Below are positions 14,790 through 29,100 of a DNA stretch of 64,000 bases, one piece after another (position 1 is the first letter of the stretch; each line of letters begins with the position of its first letter). The stretch is from Aphis gossypii. Lineage: Eukaryota; Arthropoda; Insecta; Hemiptera; Aphididae. Where the stretch lies: contig NC_065530.1 of NCBI RefSeq assembly GCF_020184175.1, positions 51,437,260 through 51,501,259 on the forward strand, in the 5' to 3' direction. A program made the position numbers and the translations under genes. Below the pieces are notes generated by a model. The model was not told the DNA's origin. It saw nothing but the letters and a program-made list of their open reading frames with translations, and searched no databases.

Positions 14790-16110
14790 CCTGCGGCCGG
14801 ATGTACGTCGGCCGATCTGTGTGAATGCACACACCGACTGCTATTATTATTATTATGGCATACGGCTTTACAAACGCCATGTCCTACTCCATCCAACGGG
14901 ACCCAAACAACAGTACACGGAATCGGTATTTGAAAACATACAGAGTGTTATGAATGTCACGTTTTCAAACTTCAAAGGCATCCTTTATAATATTTTTCTT
15001 AGAATAGAAATGTGTAATCTTTTATTGTGGAGTATCATAAATATTTTAAATTGTGTTGTTAATAGATTCATGAAATTCGTTGTGTTTATTGATTCAATTC
15101 ACGCGTGTGGTCTGTATAATAAATAATAATTGCTAGTTGTATTCTCCATTGAGCATTACGTTGGCTACACCTTACACATTTACACTGCAGAAAACTCTTG
15201 TAGAGCTGATTTTAAGACATTTCTATTTAGTCTGTATATAACAAGCAAACCAAATTATATAGCCATGTATTTTTCAAATTAGTTTTTCTTGTAAATCAAT
15301 TTCGCTTTTTTACTACCGTTTATGTTTGCGTTTTCACTAGTACTTATTAGGTACGCACTGTGTTATTTCAATCGGAGGGTTGAAGTATTCATATTTACTA
15401 AATGTATTGTTTTTGATTTTGCGGCTGTTTTAACGAAATTTTGATCGCCCTGTATGATGTTGGGTGAATAATGGAGTAGGACTGTCGAGTGTCGGAGTGT
15501 AAATGTGTAATGGTCATATATCCCTCACTACATTCTCCCATTGCGGCGGCGTCGTAGTCGTTGGTGGGGATAGATTAACTGGGCATGTGCGTTGACGTCG
15601 TCGTCAACGGTGACTAAACTTATATACGGTATTCGACTGTAATACTGGAGACGAAAACTAAAACGTTGTCGTGACCAACGATGTTTAGATGACTATGTGC
15701 TTACACGCTAGTAAACTACACTCACTCACGTACACGGTACACGTACACACATGCACACATGTACATTACTGCAACATTACTCTACCGGACGTTTCCTTTT
15801 ACAGTCAATATTCATTTGTATGGTGTAGACCCGTGTGGTTTTGTAAAGTGCGTGGTTATCGCAGTCCGTATAGTAATATATAAGTACAGTGTATATGTAT
15901 TATCAGGCGGCATCGTGTGACAAATGAGAGAGACCGTGTGAGAGTGAAGAAAAAAGTGATTCGAGAACACACGCATTACGCGCGCAAACGGCTGGAATTC
16001 CACACCCAAATCTGGAATAGACTTGTCTATCGTGTCTGTTTTGTATTCATATTAGTGTGCCGGATTTCATCCTAATAAAGGCTAATAACTAGTTACGGTC
16101 ATCATGAAAA
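14790..16110. other. GC-richer patch in the first intron, function unknown
   Basis: Two sub-blocks (about 14790-14930 and 15470-16000) have clearly higher GC than flanking intron DNA. They contain CGGCCG-type words, an imperfect palindrome GTTGACGTCGTCGTCAAC near 15590 and a CA/GT-rich stretch near 15720-15770. No open frame with splice signals supports an exon. A regulatory element or alternative promoter is possible. Confidence 0.3.
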
Positions 16111-19100
16111 AGCCGTGTACGCTAGCAGTACCGACTGTATTAGCGGTGTGGTACTGTGGTGTATATGTATAGCATATTTCATCTCTTTTCCAATCTATAG
16201 TTGTCTTGCCGCCTCGTCGGTTTTCTCTGATTCATGAGTTTTTATCTGCCAGCTGCCTATATGTAATATTATTTAGTTTTTAGTTTTTTTCGTTACCGAT
16301 ATTATTTTTATACATCATGCATTCACGCGTGTATGAAAATTTAATTTATTTAATTTGAAAGATTTCCGCAAGATGATGAATACACCTAACCATATTGTAT
16401 ATAGTTGTGATGTATTTATGGGTCGTGATTCGCAGCACGTGTGTGATGATGACTCGAATTTGTCAATTTTGATTTTTTGAAAAATATAAAACGTAAAAAT
16501 ATTTTGAAATGTACCTACGTGTTACTCTCGACAATATGTGAAATATTTGTAAGAAATATACGAGGAAATATACATTCTTCTACTTCCATCAAAATGCTTG
16601 TTATTCTTATCAAACCATATGTTAGTTTTTTAACGACTTAATAATATGCAAATTTGATAACGTTCTTCATCTGCTATTCTACGGTTGTGTTTTAAATTAT
16701 GCCATTATGGTAAATAATCGATCAAATTAGTTTTTAGATTGTGCAATTTCCTCTTAAATGTTATTAAAGAATTTGTACATCCTCATGACTTGTTCGTTTT
16801 TAATTTGTGGCCTAAATTAGTTTTTAAACATATTAACGGATAGTAATGAATTATGATAAAAACGTCTCTCCTATTTTCTGACAATAATTTACAACAATTA
16901 ATAATGTATTAATCAGCCCCATCAACGCTGAAATTTAGTCCTTTCGTTTGTCAGCGCTTACATCAGCCATTTTAATTTTTATAACGAAGATTCGATGAAA
17001 TCGATTTTATAGTTTATGTGTTTACAAAGGGGTTTTAAGCAGAAATTAAACTTGATTTAAAATGAACATCAGCGCAGCATTGAGGACACTAACCTCTGTA
17101 CCATTCCTTTAGAAGAATTCCGTAATGCTGTTTCCTCGAATCATTGTTCCCTTGATTTTTTCTATGAAAAATATCGTAACGAAATAAATGTTAGGAAATA
17201 AATAACAATATTTATTTAATATTTTTAAAACAATTAACTTTCTATGTTTAACTTAAAATCGAGCTTAAAAGTATTAAGAATTAAGACAATACTGTTATTA
17301 ATTAAAATTAATGTAATAATTTTTTATCTAATTAATTACATTGTGATAGTTATTTGTTAAATAATATTGGTGTACTAGTAAACATTTATTTAAAATAATA
17401 AATATTGTGTTTTAACGAAACTCAATGCATTTGATTTTTTTTTGTATGTTTGTCAAGTTTGTTTATAATTTGAACTTTCTGCCTTTTTACAATTTAATTT
17501 TTTATTGGAAATATGGTTATTATTAGTTTTATTTAAAAAAAAAAATTAAATTGTCATTTACATAGGTAAATGTATTTTAATGGTGTTTTTTATTTTATTT
17601 TGTGTTATGGCCTTTTGGAACAGTAAAAATGATATTTAATTTTTATTATATTTCTTGGTAGAATAGTGAATGTAGTCGATACTTGAGTTAACTGTAGTAA
17701 AGGTTCTTTTCTTTATAATTGGGAAAAGTGGGAATTTTTATGCAAAACCAGTTTTTGAAAATGTCAACAGATATTTATATTAGTAAATTTGATATGCATG
17801 CCTTTAAAATATTTTGGTTTTTATTGTGCTATTTATAGAATTTTTTTTTTTTATAAACATCGAAAATATGCAATATGCAAAATAATGCAAGGTTCTTTAT
17901 AACAGTGGTATAATAACAATTTATTAATTATTCATTATTCACATTATTTTTATTTATTAATTATGAATACTTATTCAAAAATATTATTTAAAACTTCCCA
18001 TTTATACTTACCAGTTTACCACGAACCAATTTTCGTCGTTCTATGCTATGTTGGTATTTGCTCAAAGTTTGAAAACTCTATTATTTGTTTTTCTTTATTC
18101 ATTTTATCTAAAGGCAGATTAAGTAGTTTTATATTAAAGAATACGAAATTTTATTTTTAGTATTTTACGTAATTTTTAATTACTGTTATAAGGGGAATTA
18201 CATAGACAAGATGATGTATCATATATATTGTATATGATATATACATGAACATTAGATAACCATCCTCTATCAGTATTATGTGTAAAAAGTAAATTTACTT
18301 TTTTTATAATCGGAACTTACAACTTAAAATTATAGTCTGGGATATAGGCATGCGCAGTTGCGTTTATTTTTATGTCTTAAATTTATAAATGGCAAATAAA
18401 ATAAATACACACTTATATTATAATTTAAAATCCAAATTTTTAATTAAGTACATCTTTTTTATTACATGAATACCTATGTTTGAATTTATTTATGTCCAAT
18501 GGACATTGTCCATTGTCCACGTGAATAAGCAGTAACCTAACGAAATTAGTGACTTAAAAACTCTGGGTATTTAATTGTATGTTAAATTGTTCACTCATTT
18601 CTTTACTAATCTAACCTACATAATATGTGATATATTTAGGTACTACCTATTCCATGTGTAAATATTTAAACAAATCTAAGTGTCGGATTATTTATGAATA
18701 TGATATGTTATGCATTATAAGTAACATTTTAAATCCCGTTGTTGTAAAACAATCAACCATGGATAAAATTATTTTTTATGCATTTTTAGTTTTATAAAAA
18801 TTATTTGTAAATTTAAAAAAAAGTACTATTCAAATATTTAGTAGTTAAAGTAATAAAATATGATTAGATAAAATAAGAATAATGTCTGTTTTCTTGAGAT
18901 TTTCTTAGATTTACTGCAGTTGTCTTAAATATTAACCTGCCATCAATAAAACGTGAGGTTGCTATTAAAAGGCCTTGTACAAGTTCGTCATGTACATTTT
19001 AGATTTTGAGCGGAGCGATGAATGTATTGATTTTACAATGTGTGTTTTATTTTGTGTGTATTCAATGAAATGTTAAGATTTTCAAAAATGGGAGTGGTGT

Positions 19101-19746
19101 TTGGTAGAAAATTGGATCTAGTTTTTATATTAAAGAGATCAAAATAAAAAGTTCTGTGAATTTTTAATTTTATCAACTTATTTCATTATTTTTTTTATTA
19201 TCATAAAATATATTTAAATTATTTGTCATATAATCGTCTTTTGGTAGTCGTTCGAAGATAATTTTTGTAAAACGATTTTTCTTTTACAATTTTACATACA
19301 TATATATGTACTCGTATTATATAAATTTATGTTTATTTATGAAATTAAATTGAAGACACATTAATTTAAACAATTTAGCATCGCTATGCAGTCCATTGAA
19401 CGGTGAAGTACGGCTTTGTATGCAAGAGACCTTTTCTATTTAATACGTTCAACTGAATTAGGTGGCGTCTAATCGTTTAAGGTCACAACACTTCGTCATA
19501 CACCCGTGTATCCGCATTCGTTCTTATTTGTGTCGGCTAAAATAAATAGAATTACTACACGAGTCATTTGTCACTACTATCCCCTCGTTTATTTTAAAAG
19601 ATTAAAAATAGATCTGTAAAAACTATGATTGCTACCCTCCTAACGAAGTATTGGATTGTACATCCGTTTGGCATTACTTAAAATACTAAACTTCATTTTA
19701 TTTTACAATTTAATTTAAGATTTTAATCTAATGTTTTTGATTTCAG

Positions 19747-20107
19747 ATGGAATATCATTGGTGTTATCGCGGTAGAACAGATTCTATCAATCACACAGAA
19801 TCAATTAATGTCGTTGATAGGAAAACATGATTTGAATCATTTTTATTTTTTATGTTTCGTGAATTTTTCGGTTTTTGTTACTTTTAAATTAGTTTTAAAA
19901 TAAGTATAGAAAATGTCGCCAGTGGAAAAAGACCAATCACTTACTCCAAGCTCTCTGGGAAGTTCTCTGAACAAAATACCCCATTCACAATCCACTCCTG
20001 GTGTGGCTGGTTCTAAAACGCCTCCAACAACACCCAGAAGGGGAGGGAAAATGCTCAACGTCCGTGTACAAATGTTGGACGATTCAGTTACACTCTTTCA
20101 AGTGCAG
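19747..20107 (+). CDS. Cdep: FARP-like exon 2: 5'UTR, start codon and beginning of FERM
   Basis: Acceptor TTTCAG at 19741-19746; coding starts at 19913 with context AAAATGTCG. It encodes residues 1-65: a Ser/Pro/Thr-rich N-tail, then KMLNVRVQMLDDS, the first strand of the FERM ubiquitin-like lobe. The exon's own first three bases are an upstream ATG with a 26-codon frame. It ends in phase 0 before a 65-nt intron. Confidence 0.9.
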
Positions 20108-23100
20108 GTTTGACATTAAACTTGGTTTATTTTTTAAGGAAAATGTGATAATTATATAATGTTGTTTTACAGACAAAAGCTGATGGGTCTGTGTTATTCG
20201 AACAAGTATGTAAACAACTAAACTTGTTGGAAGCTGATTATTTTGGCCTTGAATATCAAGAAGGTTCTACTAAGGTAAGTTATACTACAATAAATTATTT
20301 TCGTGGTGATCTTTGTGTAATATATTTTATTGTATTTTATAGCATTGGTTAGATCTAGAAAAGCCCTTAAACAAACAAATAGGACTGTCTCTTGTAGAAC
20401 CATTAATGAGGTTTTGTGTTAAGTTCTACACACCTGATCCTGCTCAATTGGAAGAGGAATACACCAGGTATCTGTTTTGTTTACAAGTTAAACGAGATTT
20501 ATCACATGGGCACATGCAATGTAATGATAATACTGCTGCTTTAATGGCCTCTTATATTGTACAAGGTAAAATTTGTTGTAGTATACTATTTTTTTTTTTT
20601 TTTTTAATTATTTGTAAGTAATTTTAAATAAAATATTTTAGCTGAATGTGGTGATTATTCTGCGGATGATTATCCAGATCACACCTATTTATCTTCACAT
20701 AAATTTGTCCCTCACCAAGATAGAGAAATGGAAATAAGAATAATGGAGAGTCATAAAAGACACATGTAAGTCTTTTTTAAATATAATTGTGGATTAAATA
20801 ATATTTTTAAACATATTTTATAGAGGACAATCACCTGCAGAAGCTGATTTAAATTTATTAGAGACTGCACGCCGGTGTGAATTATATGGGATCAAAATGC
20901 ATTCAGCAAAGGTAAACTGTATATTTTTGTATTTTCATAAAATATTCTAACACATAAAAACTTTTTTATGTAGGACCCTGAAGGTGTTCCTTTAAATCTT
21001 TCGGTTGCACATTTGGGTGTGTTGGTTTTTCAAAATTTTACGAAAATCAATACATTTTCTTGGGCCAAAATCAGAAAATTGAGCTTTAAACGTAAAAAAT
21101 TCCTCATCAAACTACATCCTGAGGGATATGTAAGTTATTTTTACATGAATTATTAATAAATAAAATTGTCAATATAGTAATACTTTAATAATAATGCATT
21201 TTTTATGTTGATAGGGTTACTTTAAAGATATCGTGGAATTTATATTTGAAACTCGTAATGATTGTAAAAGTTTTTGGAAGAAATGTGTAGAAAATCATGG
21301 TTTTTTTAGATGTTTTACTGTAAAACGTTTACCACGTCAGCGGACCAAAGTTCTAAGTCGAGGATCATCATTCAGGTTGGAGATTAAACACTACTTTATG
21401 TCTTATGTATATATTTAAAAACCATATTTTAAATTATAGATATAGCGGTAAAACTCAAAAACAAATGGTGGAATTTGTTAGGGAAAACTTTGTTAAACGT
21501 CAAACATTCCAAAGGTAAGTCTATCTATAAGTCATAACTCATAAATGACAAATGATAAAAATCAACTTAAATAAAATTATTCTTATGAACAATAAGTATT
21601 AATTATTTTTTATTTTTAGTAGTAAATATACACAACCATAAGGTTAGCTTGGTTGTTGTGATTCTTAGCATGCAACAATTATAGAAGAGAATGACTTTTT
21701 GTTTATTTTTCTCACATATTTGTCAATGAAAGTGGCTCCAAATTTAAAACACATCAGAAACTAAAATATCAACTGAAGATATTTTGTAGTTGTTAATTTA
21801 AAACACAATATGGGACTTGATATTTTAATTTGAGCTTATTAGTCATGTTATATATGTATAATATAATTTTTAGTTTAGTAAAAAGTAAATATTCACATCT
21901 ATAAATAATTATATTTTAATCACAAATTCATGTATAAAATTGTATTTTCTTTTCAATTCTTAATTATAACACAATAAAGAATACATCAAATGTTAGAAAT
22001 TTGTACATTACATTAGGTTTTTTTCTTGGTGGCAACATGTTATTTTAAAATCAATACAAACTCAGACGATTATAATTCCATAGTTCTTTAATATTATTAA
22101 ATTTTTAATTACAGTAGCATTCAATTTTTTTTTTTTTACTATTTAATAATTCATTAACCTAAAACAAGTTATGTACAAAAAATGCTACTGCCATGAATTT
22201 AAAATTTTTCCAAATGCATGTTTTTATTATATATTAATATTTTATTTTTGAAAAATAAAAATAACATTAAATAGTAAGTTTCTGATGGTGTGTTAAAATA
22301 ATTTAATGGGTTACTTTCATTGGAATAAAATAGTGTTTCTCTTTACACCGTTTGCCCTGTTTCTGCCAACAGGTCTCAATCATTTCGGCATACCGGATTG
22401 TCGCATTCTACTATATCCAATGTTGGTTCCAGTATTTCAGCACATCCTTTATTGCCCCTCGGTATGTTTTTGCGATTTAATTTTTATCATAATTTATTTT
22501 AACTTAAGTTTATAATTCATATGTTATTGGAGCCACTTCATAATTATAATTTTGTAATTTGTATAGCTAATTTTAGTTTTTCATTAAATATATCTTATTT
22601 ATAAAACAATTAATAAAGTATAATCTCAAGTATTTTAAAGTTGATATGTTTTTTTTTTATATAAATAAACATTTTATTTTATTTTGTTTAAATGTTTAAA
22701 AGTTTAGAAAATAGAGATTATGTCTATTAAAAATTCTATAATATGCAAATAGTATATTACACTATATATTTATTTGTATTTTCTTCATTACATTTTAAAC
22801 ATATATTTTATTTAATATGAAGGAGGCTATTAATAGTAGGTTTAGTTTTGTTAAAAGAATTGCAATTTATATATAAGTTAATCTTTAAGTTCGTATATTT
22901 GGATTGGTCAAATAATCTGTTTTAATATTTTGGAAGATTAACATAAAATTACATCCACATGTTATTTGACACTGCAATGTTTTGTATAATGTTGTATTGC
23001 TTTAATTACTTTAGTATTTTCTTCTAAGTTTTTATTTTAATTTATAATTTTCATTGCTTTGTATAATTTAAATTTAATGATGGTACAGTAGAGTCTCGCT

Positions 23101-26100
23101 AATCCAGACTAGATGGTATTGGACTCTATCCGGATTAAACAAAATGATGTTTTTTTTTCCTTCTAATAAATATTTTTCAAAAAACACCTTATCTATTCAT
23201 ACAAATTAAAAATATATTAATTTACAATTTTATATTACACATTATTATTGTTATTAATCGAAACCATAATATTTTTATCATGGGTATTCTCGAATATATA
23301 CATTATACATGAGTTAAAGTACGAAATATAAATTGTCCAGATTAGCGAGACTACTGTATTTATACAATATTATACATTCATATATATGCATATATATTGT
23401 TTGAATATTTTTCTTGACTATTGTCTGCTAGATCTAAGCATGATTTCCATAAACATTTTAGGTATAGCATGTGCCTTGGTTTTATTTTATTTTTCTAAAT
23501 AAATATTTGTTAACCAAAAATATAAATAAAAAATATTTACATTGTATAAATATATACTATTAAAACATTTTATAACCCACTCTTAATTTTTTCTAAGCTC
23601 TTAATTCTATATGTAACTTTTGTTTTTTAGCAAATTCGGAAGCCACGAGCCTAGCGGGTTCTCTGAGTCCGAACGCAGTCCATCGCCAGGTGGTGCCTGG
23701 AGAGGTGTCGACTGCTCAAGTTGTACATCCGACGACAGTGATGACGACAACTTCAGACATAACTTCCATCACTTCGTCCCAGCACTCGTACAGCGTCAAC
23801 GATCCAGGTCAGAAACATTCCGCCGTAAACAACATTATTATGTACCCAAACGTCATTTGCACTAGACCTTGTACACGTACTAATGTTATCAGGTCAAATT
23901 ATTATGAAGATGATTATGACACTGATAAATCATACGCGTCCTCTAAATATTCTGAAACTTTTTATAGAGATATTAAATGTCAATCTAGTCAGACTGATTT
24001 AATACTTATTGACAAATTTACCCCTTCCATTTATAGTTGGCAACGTAGCTCTAGCTGCAAAGAGTTTAATTCATCTAGGTCTTGTTCTGGAGAAACTCCT
24101 CCAGTTGAAAATGAAGAAGTAAATTCCTCATTTGATAGAAACAGTTCAGTAGATCATCCAATTACAAAAATTTTCTCAAGTAGTTATCCGGGCACTACTT
24201 CTAGTTTATCAACTGAAAGTGGTAGTGATCGTAAACTTGAAATTACTGGTAATGTTAGGATATTGCCAGATACAGATGATATGTATCAAGATGACATTAG
24301 TCAAGATTCATATGAATTATTGGAAAAGGAAGTATTTAATAGTACTATTAGTGATGACGAAGATGAAATATTTTATGTTGAAAATGATAACAAAGAAAAT
24401 ACTTTGGAAATTGAAAAACGATTTGGTTATTTAGAGCCTAAATATAGAGATATAGAGTTTAATAAGTTTAACGAAATTTGTAAAAAAGAATTAGCTTCCC
24501 GAAGTAAAGAACAAATTTTTACTAATAATACAATTCGATTTAATGCATTTGAAAATAAAGGTGAAACTGGTCATGTTCCTGTGGAACGAACAAAAAGTGA
24601 CTCATATATGAGTGCTCCTAAACATAAATCTCATAGACTACTTCATCAAAAATCTATAGACCTGACACCTCTTGATAATTTTGAACCAAGTATTGTTAAA
24701 CTAGATTTAGATATACCCTATATATTACATAAACGACACACAATTGAGGGTTCACCTAATGAAGAGAGTACAGTTAAATGGTCAACAATTAAATGTGGTT
24801 CAGATCATTATTCTCAAGACTCTGGCTTATCATTATCAACACAATCCACTGGTAACGTAAGTGTTGAAGATGACAGTCCTGTTGATCTAGATGCACTTTT
24901 ATTAAATAAATATCATGATGATGTAGTTACAACGTCTAAAAGTTCAGAGCTTATTCAAATGGCATACAAATCAACTTCATTTAATGAGTCCGAAATTAGA
25001 CCATCTTCTAGCGAAAAAAACAATAAACTGAAGTCTTGTCATAGTGCTGACAGTGTACCTGTGAATAAAGGGAAGAAAATTTGCTACCAACCTCGTAGTG
25101 CAGACAATGGATTAAAGAAAGAAGTGGAAGTTATAAAAATTGACCCTGATGAAGTAGAGCCTAAACCTGACGAAATAATAATTGTGGAATATAGAGGGGG
25201 GAAAGGTAAAAAAATTAGAAGGGACTCCTTGGGTGGTAAAGATAATAAGAGTTTAGGATCTGCTTCTACATCCATTGCTTCAAATTCGCCTGGAATATCT
25301 CCGGAAAGACGTATTTCTAATAGCCCAAAAAAAGATAAATTGTTTAAGTCTTCTGCTGTGAAAGTCAAAATTGCTTCTGCTTTAAATTCTAATTCTATTC
25401 ATGTGGTTCCAAATGTTGTGATAAGTGATGATGACAATAATGGAATAAAAAACAATAAATTAATGGAATACAATACTCTTCCTGATATAGTGTCTAATTC
25501 TGTAAAGAATTCTGATTCAAAAGTAGCTATACATAGTGAAACATGGACAGTTGAAAGTAGCTGTGTAAGAAAAGATGAAGAGCAAGTTGTTCCTGATGGT
25601 GATAACAGTTCTAATGAAATAAAATTAAAATTAAAAAATGCGTTATCCAGTATGATGGTTTCACAACAAACAAAAGTGCCACAATCAAGAGATTCTGAAT
25701 CTAAGGCTGTTAAAATCAATAAATTTCAATCTTTAGCGACAAAAATAGCTGATTCTGGAGGATTAACTACTATGAAAAAAGATAAGTTACCTTCCGAATT
25801 ATTGGGAAAAATATTGCCTGATAAAATATCTCAGAATCGAGAAAAATCTCCTATACTTTTTGCTAGGTTAGGTTTATCTGAAGGTTCAGCATTTCCAAAC
25901 GTATCTGGTCAAAACCAGTCACAAAGGCGGGCAATATCTTTGGATTCACCAGTTGTTTCCCTGCATCAACTTCCTTTAGTTACATCATTTTCTAGTAAAG
26001 ATGATACAGTTGATAATGAAGATGAGGTAGAGTTGGAAGAAAAACCAATTAAATGGTGGAATATTCAAGTTGACGAGACTGTTGTAGAATGCCTTACATA

Positions 26101-29100
26101 TTTAATTAATACTGTTGTTAAAGAATCTAAAGAATCTGAAGAACCTAATAGTATTTCATTATCTCCGAATATAACACCAGAAAGAAGACGTTCGAGTACT
26201 AGACAAGAACGTTTGGACTCATTAAAAAAATTAAAAAATTTTGAAATTGAAGTTTGGGATTCAGAAGAATTAAATGTAGCATCAGCTATAGATTATGAAC
26301 ATAAGGATTTTGAAGATGAGACATTTATTGTATCTGATAACACTTGTGCCCCTAATACTAGTTTATTAATCCAAAATAGTAAATCTAATAATAAATGTTC
26401 AACTGATGATGATTGGGTGTCTGTCGATGATTCTGGAAGTAGTGAGGAAATACCATTTAAAGAACTTGACTCACAAAGTTCAGATGAAACAAAACGTACA
26501 GCTCAAAAAACAGGTCATAGTGTTTCAGAAATTGTTGAGGATACAGTAATTGAAGCAGAGAATTTCATAGTAGATAGAAATGATCAAAATGAAAAAGAGC
26601 TTGATCCTAATTCAGATGTATTTATTGAAGAAATTGATCATGCTGAATTGATTAATAAATTAGGCTGCATTGAAATACCACCCAAGTTAGAACCTAAACG
26701 ACATCATAAGCTTTCATTAGAAAGTTCTGGTAGTTCAAGTCTTGATGATCCACCTCATATGGATGATTTGAGTGGAAATATTGCTGATGAAGAAGATGTT
26801 ACGTCTAGTCCCTTACCACCAACTCCGGATGTTACTTATTCTGGTATGTATCTCATAGGGTATGGTATATATGGAATGTCACGTACATTGTCTAGAATTA
26901 GTGAACAAAGCACATCAGAAAAATCTGAAATTGACGATGAGTTATCAACAAAATATTCTACTCAATCAGCATCATTAGATGATTCAATACTGTCTAGTGA
27001 CTGTCAGCCAAGTTTATGTTCTGATGCAATGGATAGCTTACCAGATTTGCCACCTTTACCAGAAGAATATGCGTTTGATATTCCTCCACCAGTTGAACAA
27101 TGGCCTTCACCTAAGAGTGAAGATCTTACACCTGTAGAACAAAAACATTTTGATGATGATGAAGATGCTAAAACAATTCATAATGAAGAATTTATAGAAG
27201 AAACAGAAGAACCGCGTCGAGTACCATCTACTAACAAACCTAGACTATCATTTGGTGACGATACTTCAGCTGGCGTATCTACATCAGAATTTTCAAGTAA
27301 TGCTACAATACTTCACCACTATGATAGTGTTTGTCCACCTCCAGAATTCTTGAATAAAGATTCTGATGAATATGACTCACCATTTACTGAATCTGATGAA
27401 TCAAAATTCTACCGACCACCACCACATATGTTTGAATTACCCAAGACTAGTATGAAAATTAGAAAGAATCGTATGGCACATGGTCCAGCATCACTGGATG
27501 CACCAGGACCTAAACCAAAAACATTAGCTACTAGAGCTCGTTGCCATTCATACTTCTCATTGACTCGCAGTCCTCCTAGTGACGCTTCATCATCTTCACT
27601 CGAGGCACAAGAGCCACCTAACGTGCCAAATACAATACCTAGGGCTTCCAAAAGAAGACGTTATACACATACTTTAAAGAGAAAACCTAAAGTGATACAA
27701 ATTACAAAAGTATAGATTAACATTTCCATTACAGGTCAACGTTATAAATATCCAAACTTCCATTATATTACAACAAAGCTAATTTGAACCAATGTTTTAA
27801 TGATTAATAATGGCATATAGGGTGTAGCATAACAAATATTATTGTGTTTAAAAAAGTTAACGACAATGAAGACTTTATTAGATCATTGTCTTAGTATTTC
27901 ACATGGTATATTAGTAATTTTTCTTTAATATTTATGTTTTTATAGATACATACATACATACATACATATATACATATGTATATATATTCTTTTGTGGTTG
28001 TGATAATAATCTTATAAAAATGTTGTCTTAGGGTTTTTGTTTTGTTTTATTTTATAATATTTAAATAATAATTTTATTCTGTTAAATTGTTATTATTAAT
28101 TCTAAGTGAGCAGCATAATATTATATCTTAAAACAATTAGGTATATAATATATTAATGAAAACATTTTGAAAGTTGTAAACAATAATAAACTGTATTTGG
28201 TTGGGTTGAAAAAAAACAAATAATGTGTGTAATTAATAATTATATTTAATTTTAATGGGTTTCAAATGTGATTAAACTGTATTCTGGTAATAAATATTAG
28301 TTTAAAGTACTTAAAACACACTTTAAAGAATCTATTTAATATTCTATCAGAAATTTAATTTTTATTTGGTGCTCAAATATGTTATATTTGAAATAATAAT
28401 TTAAGTTATTTATTTAATCATTAAGTTGACCTCTTATATTCATATAAATGTTTCATCTTGATTGAATATAATGTACAATTTAATTCTGAAAAAGTGAAAA
28501 CTGAATGTGTCATCTTATCAGTGATCATACATCATTATTTTGTTAACCATATATTTGACCATAAAAATAATTATTGACACATTAAAAATACAAATATTTA
28601 TAAATAATTATTATAATATTATAATAGACTGATATTGAGTATTATTATGATAAATTACTTATTAGAATTTGTTTTCAATGTATATAATATTTAGGAAAGT
28701 TAATATCCTTGCGAGATTAATTTAATGTGACTATACCAAATTTTAAAAGAGAAATAAATGAATTCAAAATGTTTACTTTAGGGGTTTCAATTTTGGTCAA
28801 AATAATTACAATTCATTCTTTTAATTTTTAAATTGCAAATTTTAAGCTAATTCTTTAACATTAAATCAAATAACAAATGGTCTTCCTTTAGTATACAATA
28901 TTTAACATAATAATTACATTAAAAAAAAAAAAAAGAAATTGCTTTAAAATATTAGTCTTCAAAACTCAGTATTCATTATTCTCTTTTATTCTGTTGACTA
29001 TACATTTGCTGTTATACGTCATTCTCTATATTATTTGTAGTTATTTCATTTTGTTTAATTAAAACTGACTAATAATTGTTAAAAGATTCTATATTTTGTT

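Larger units (their letters stand above)
5179..19746 (+). other. Cdep: First intron of the FARP-like gene
   Basis: This 14.6-kb AT-rich intron has donor GTAAGT and acceptor TTTCAG. It contains a TA microsatellite (11846-11885), a transposon-end relic (about 11600-11673) and a moderately GC-rich patch at 14.79-16.1 kb that could be an enhancer or alternative promoter. I found no exon in it. All long-enough open frames here are isolated, biased toward Ile/Tyr/Phe and lack splice context. Confidence 0.55.

Noticed and set aside
15689..16009. Frames with many His/Cys/Thr residues on both strands
   Set aside because: They arise from a CA/GT-rich tract, with no coding conservation logic or splice sites.
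23620..23865. 81-codon plus-strand frame overlapping exon 11
   Set aside because: It is out of phase with exon 10 and the downstream exons. The in-phase frame is the 1.3-kilocodon one.
25084..25719. Antisense frames of 94 and 106 codons inside the long exon
   Set aside because: They are shadows of the sense coding frame, with no independent signals.
26840..26875. Apparent GTATGT...CATAG mini-intron in the long exon
   Set aside because: It would be about 15 nt, too short to splice, and the frame is open through it.
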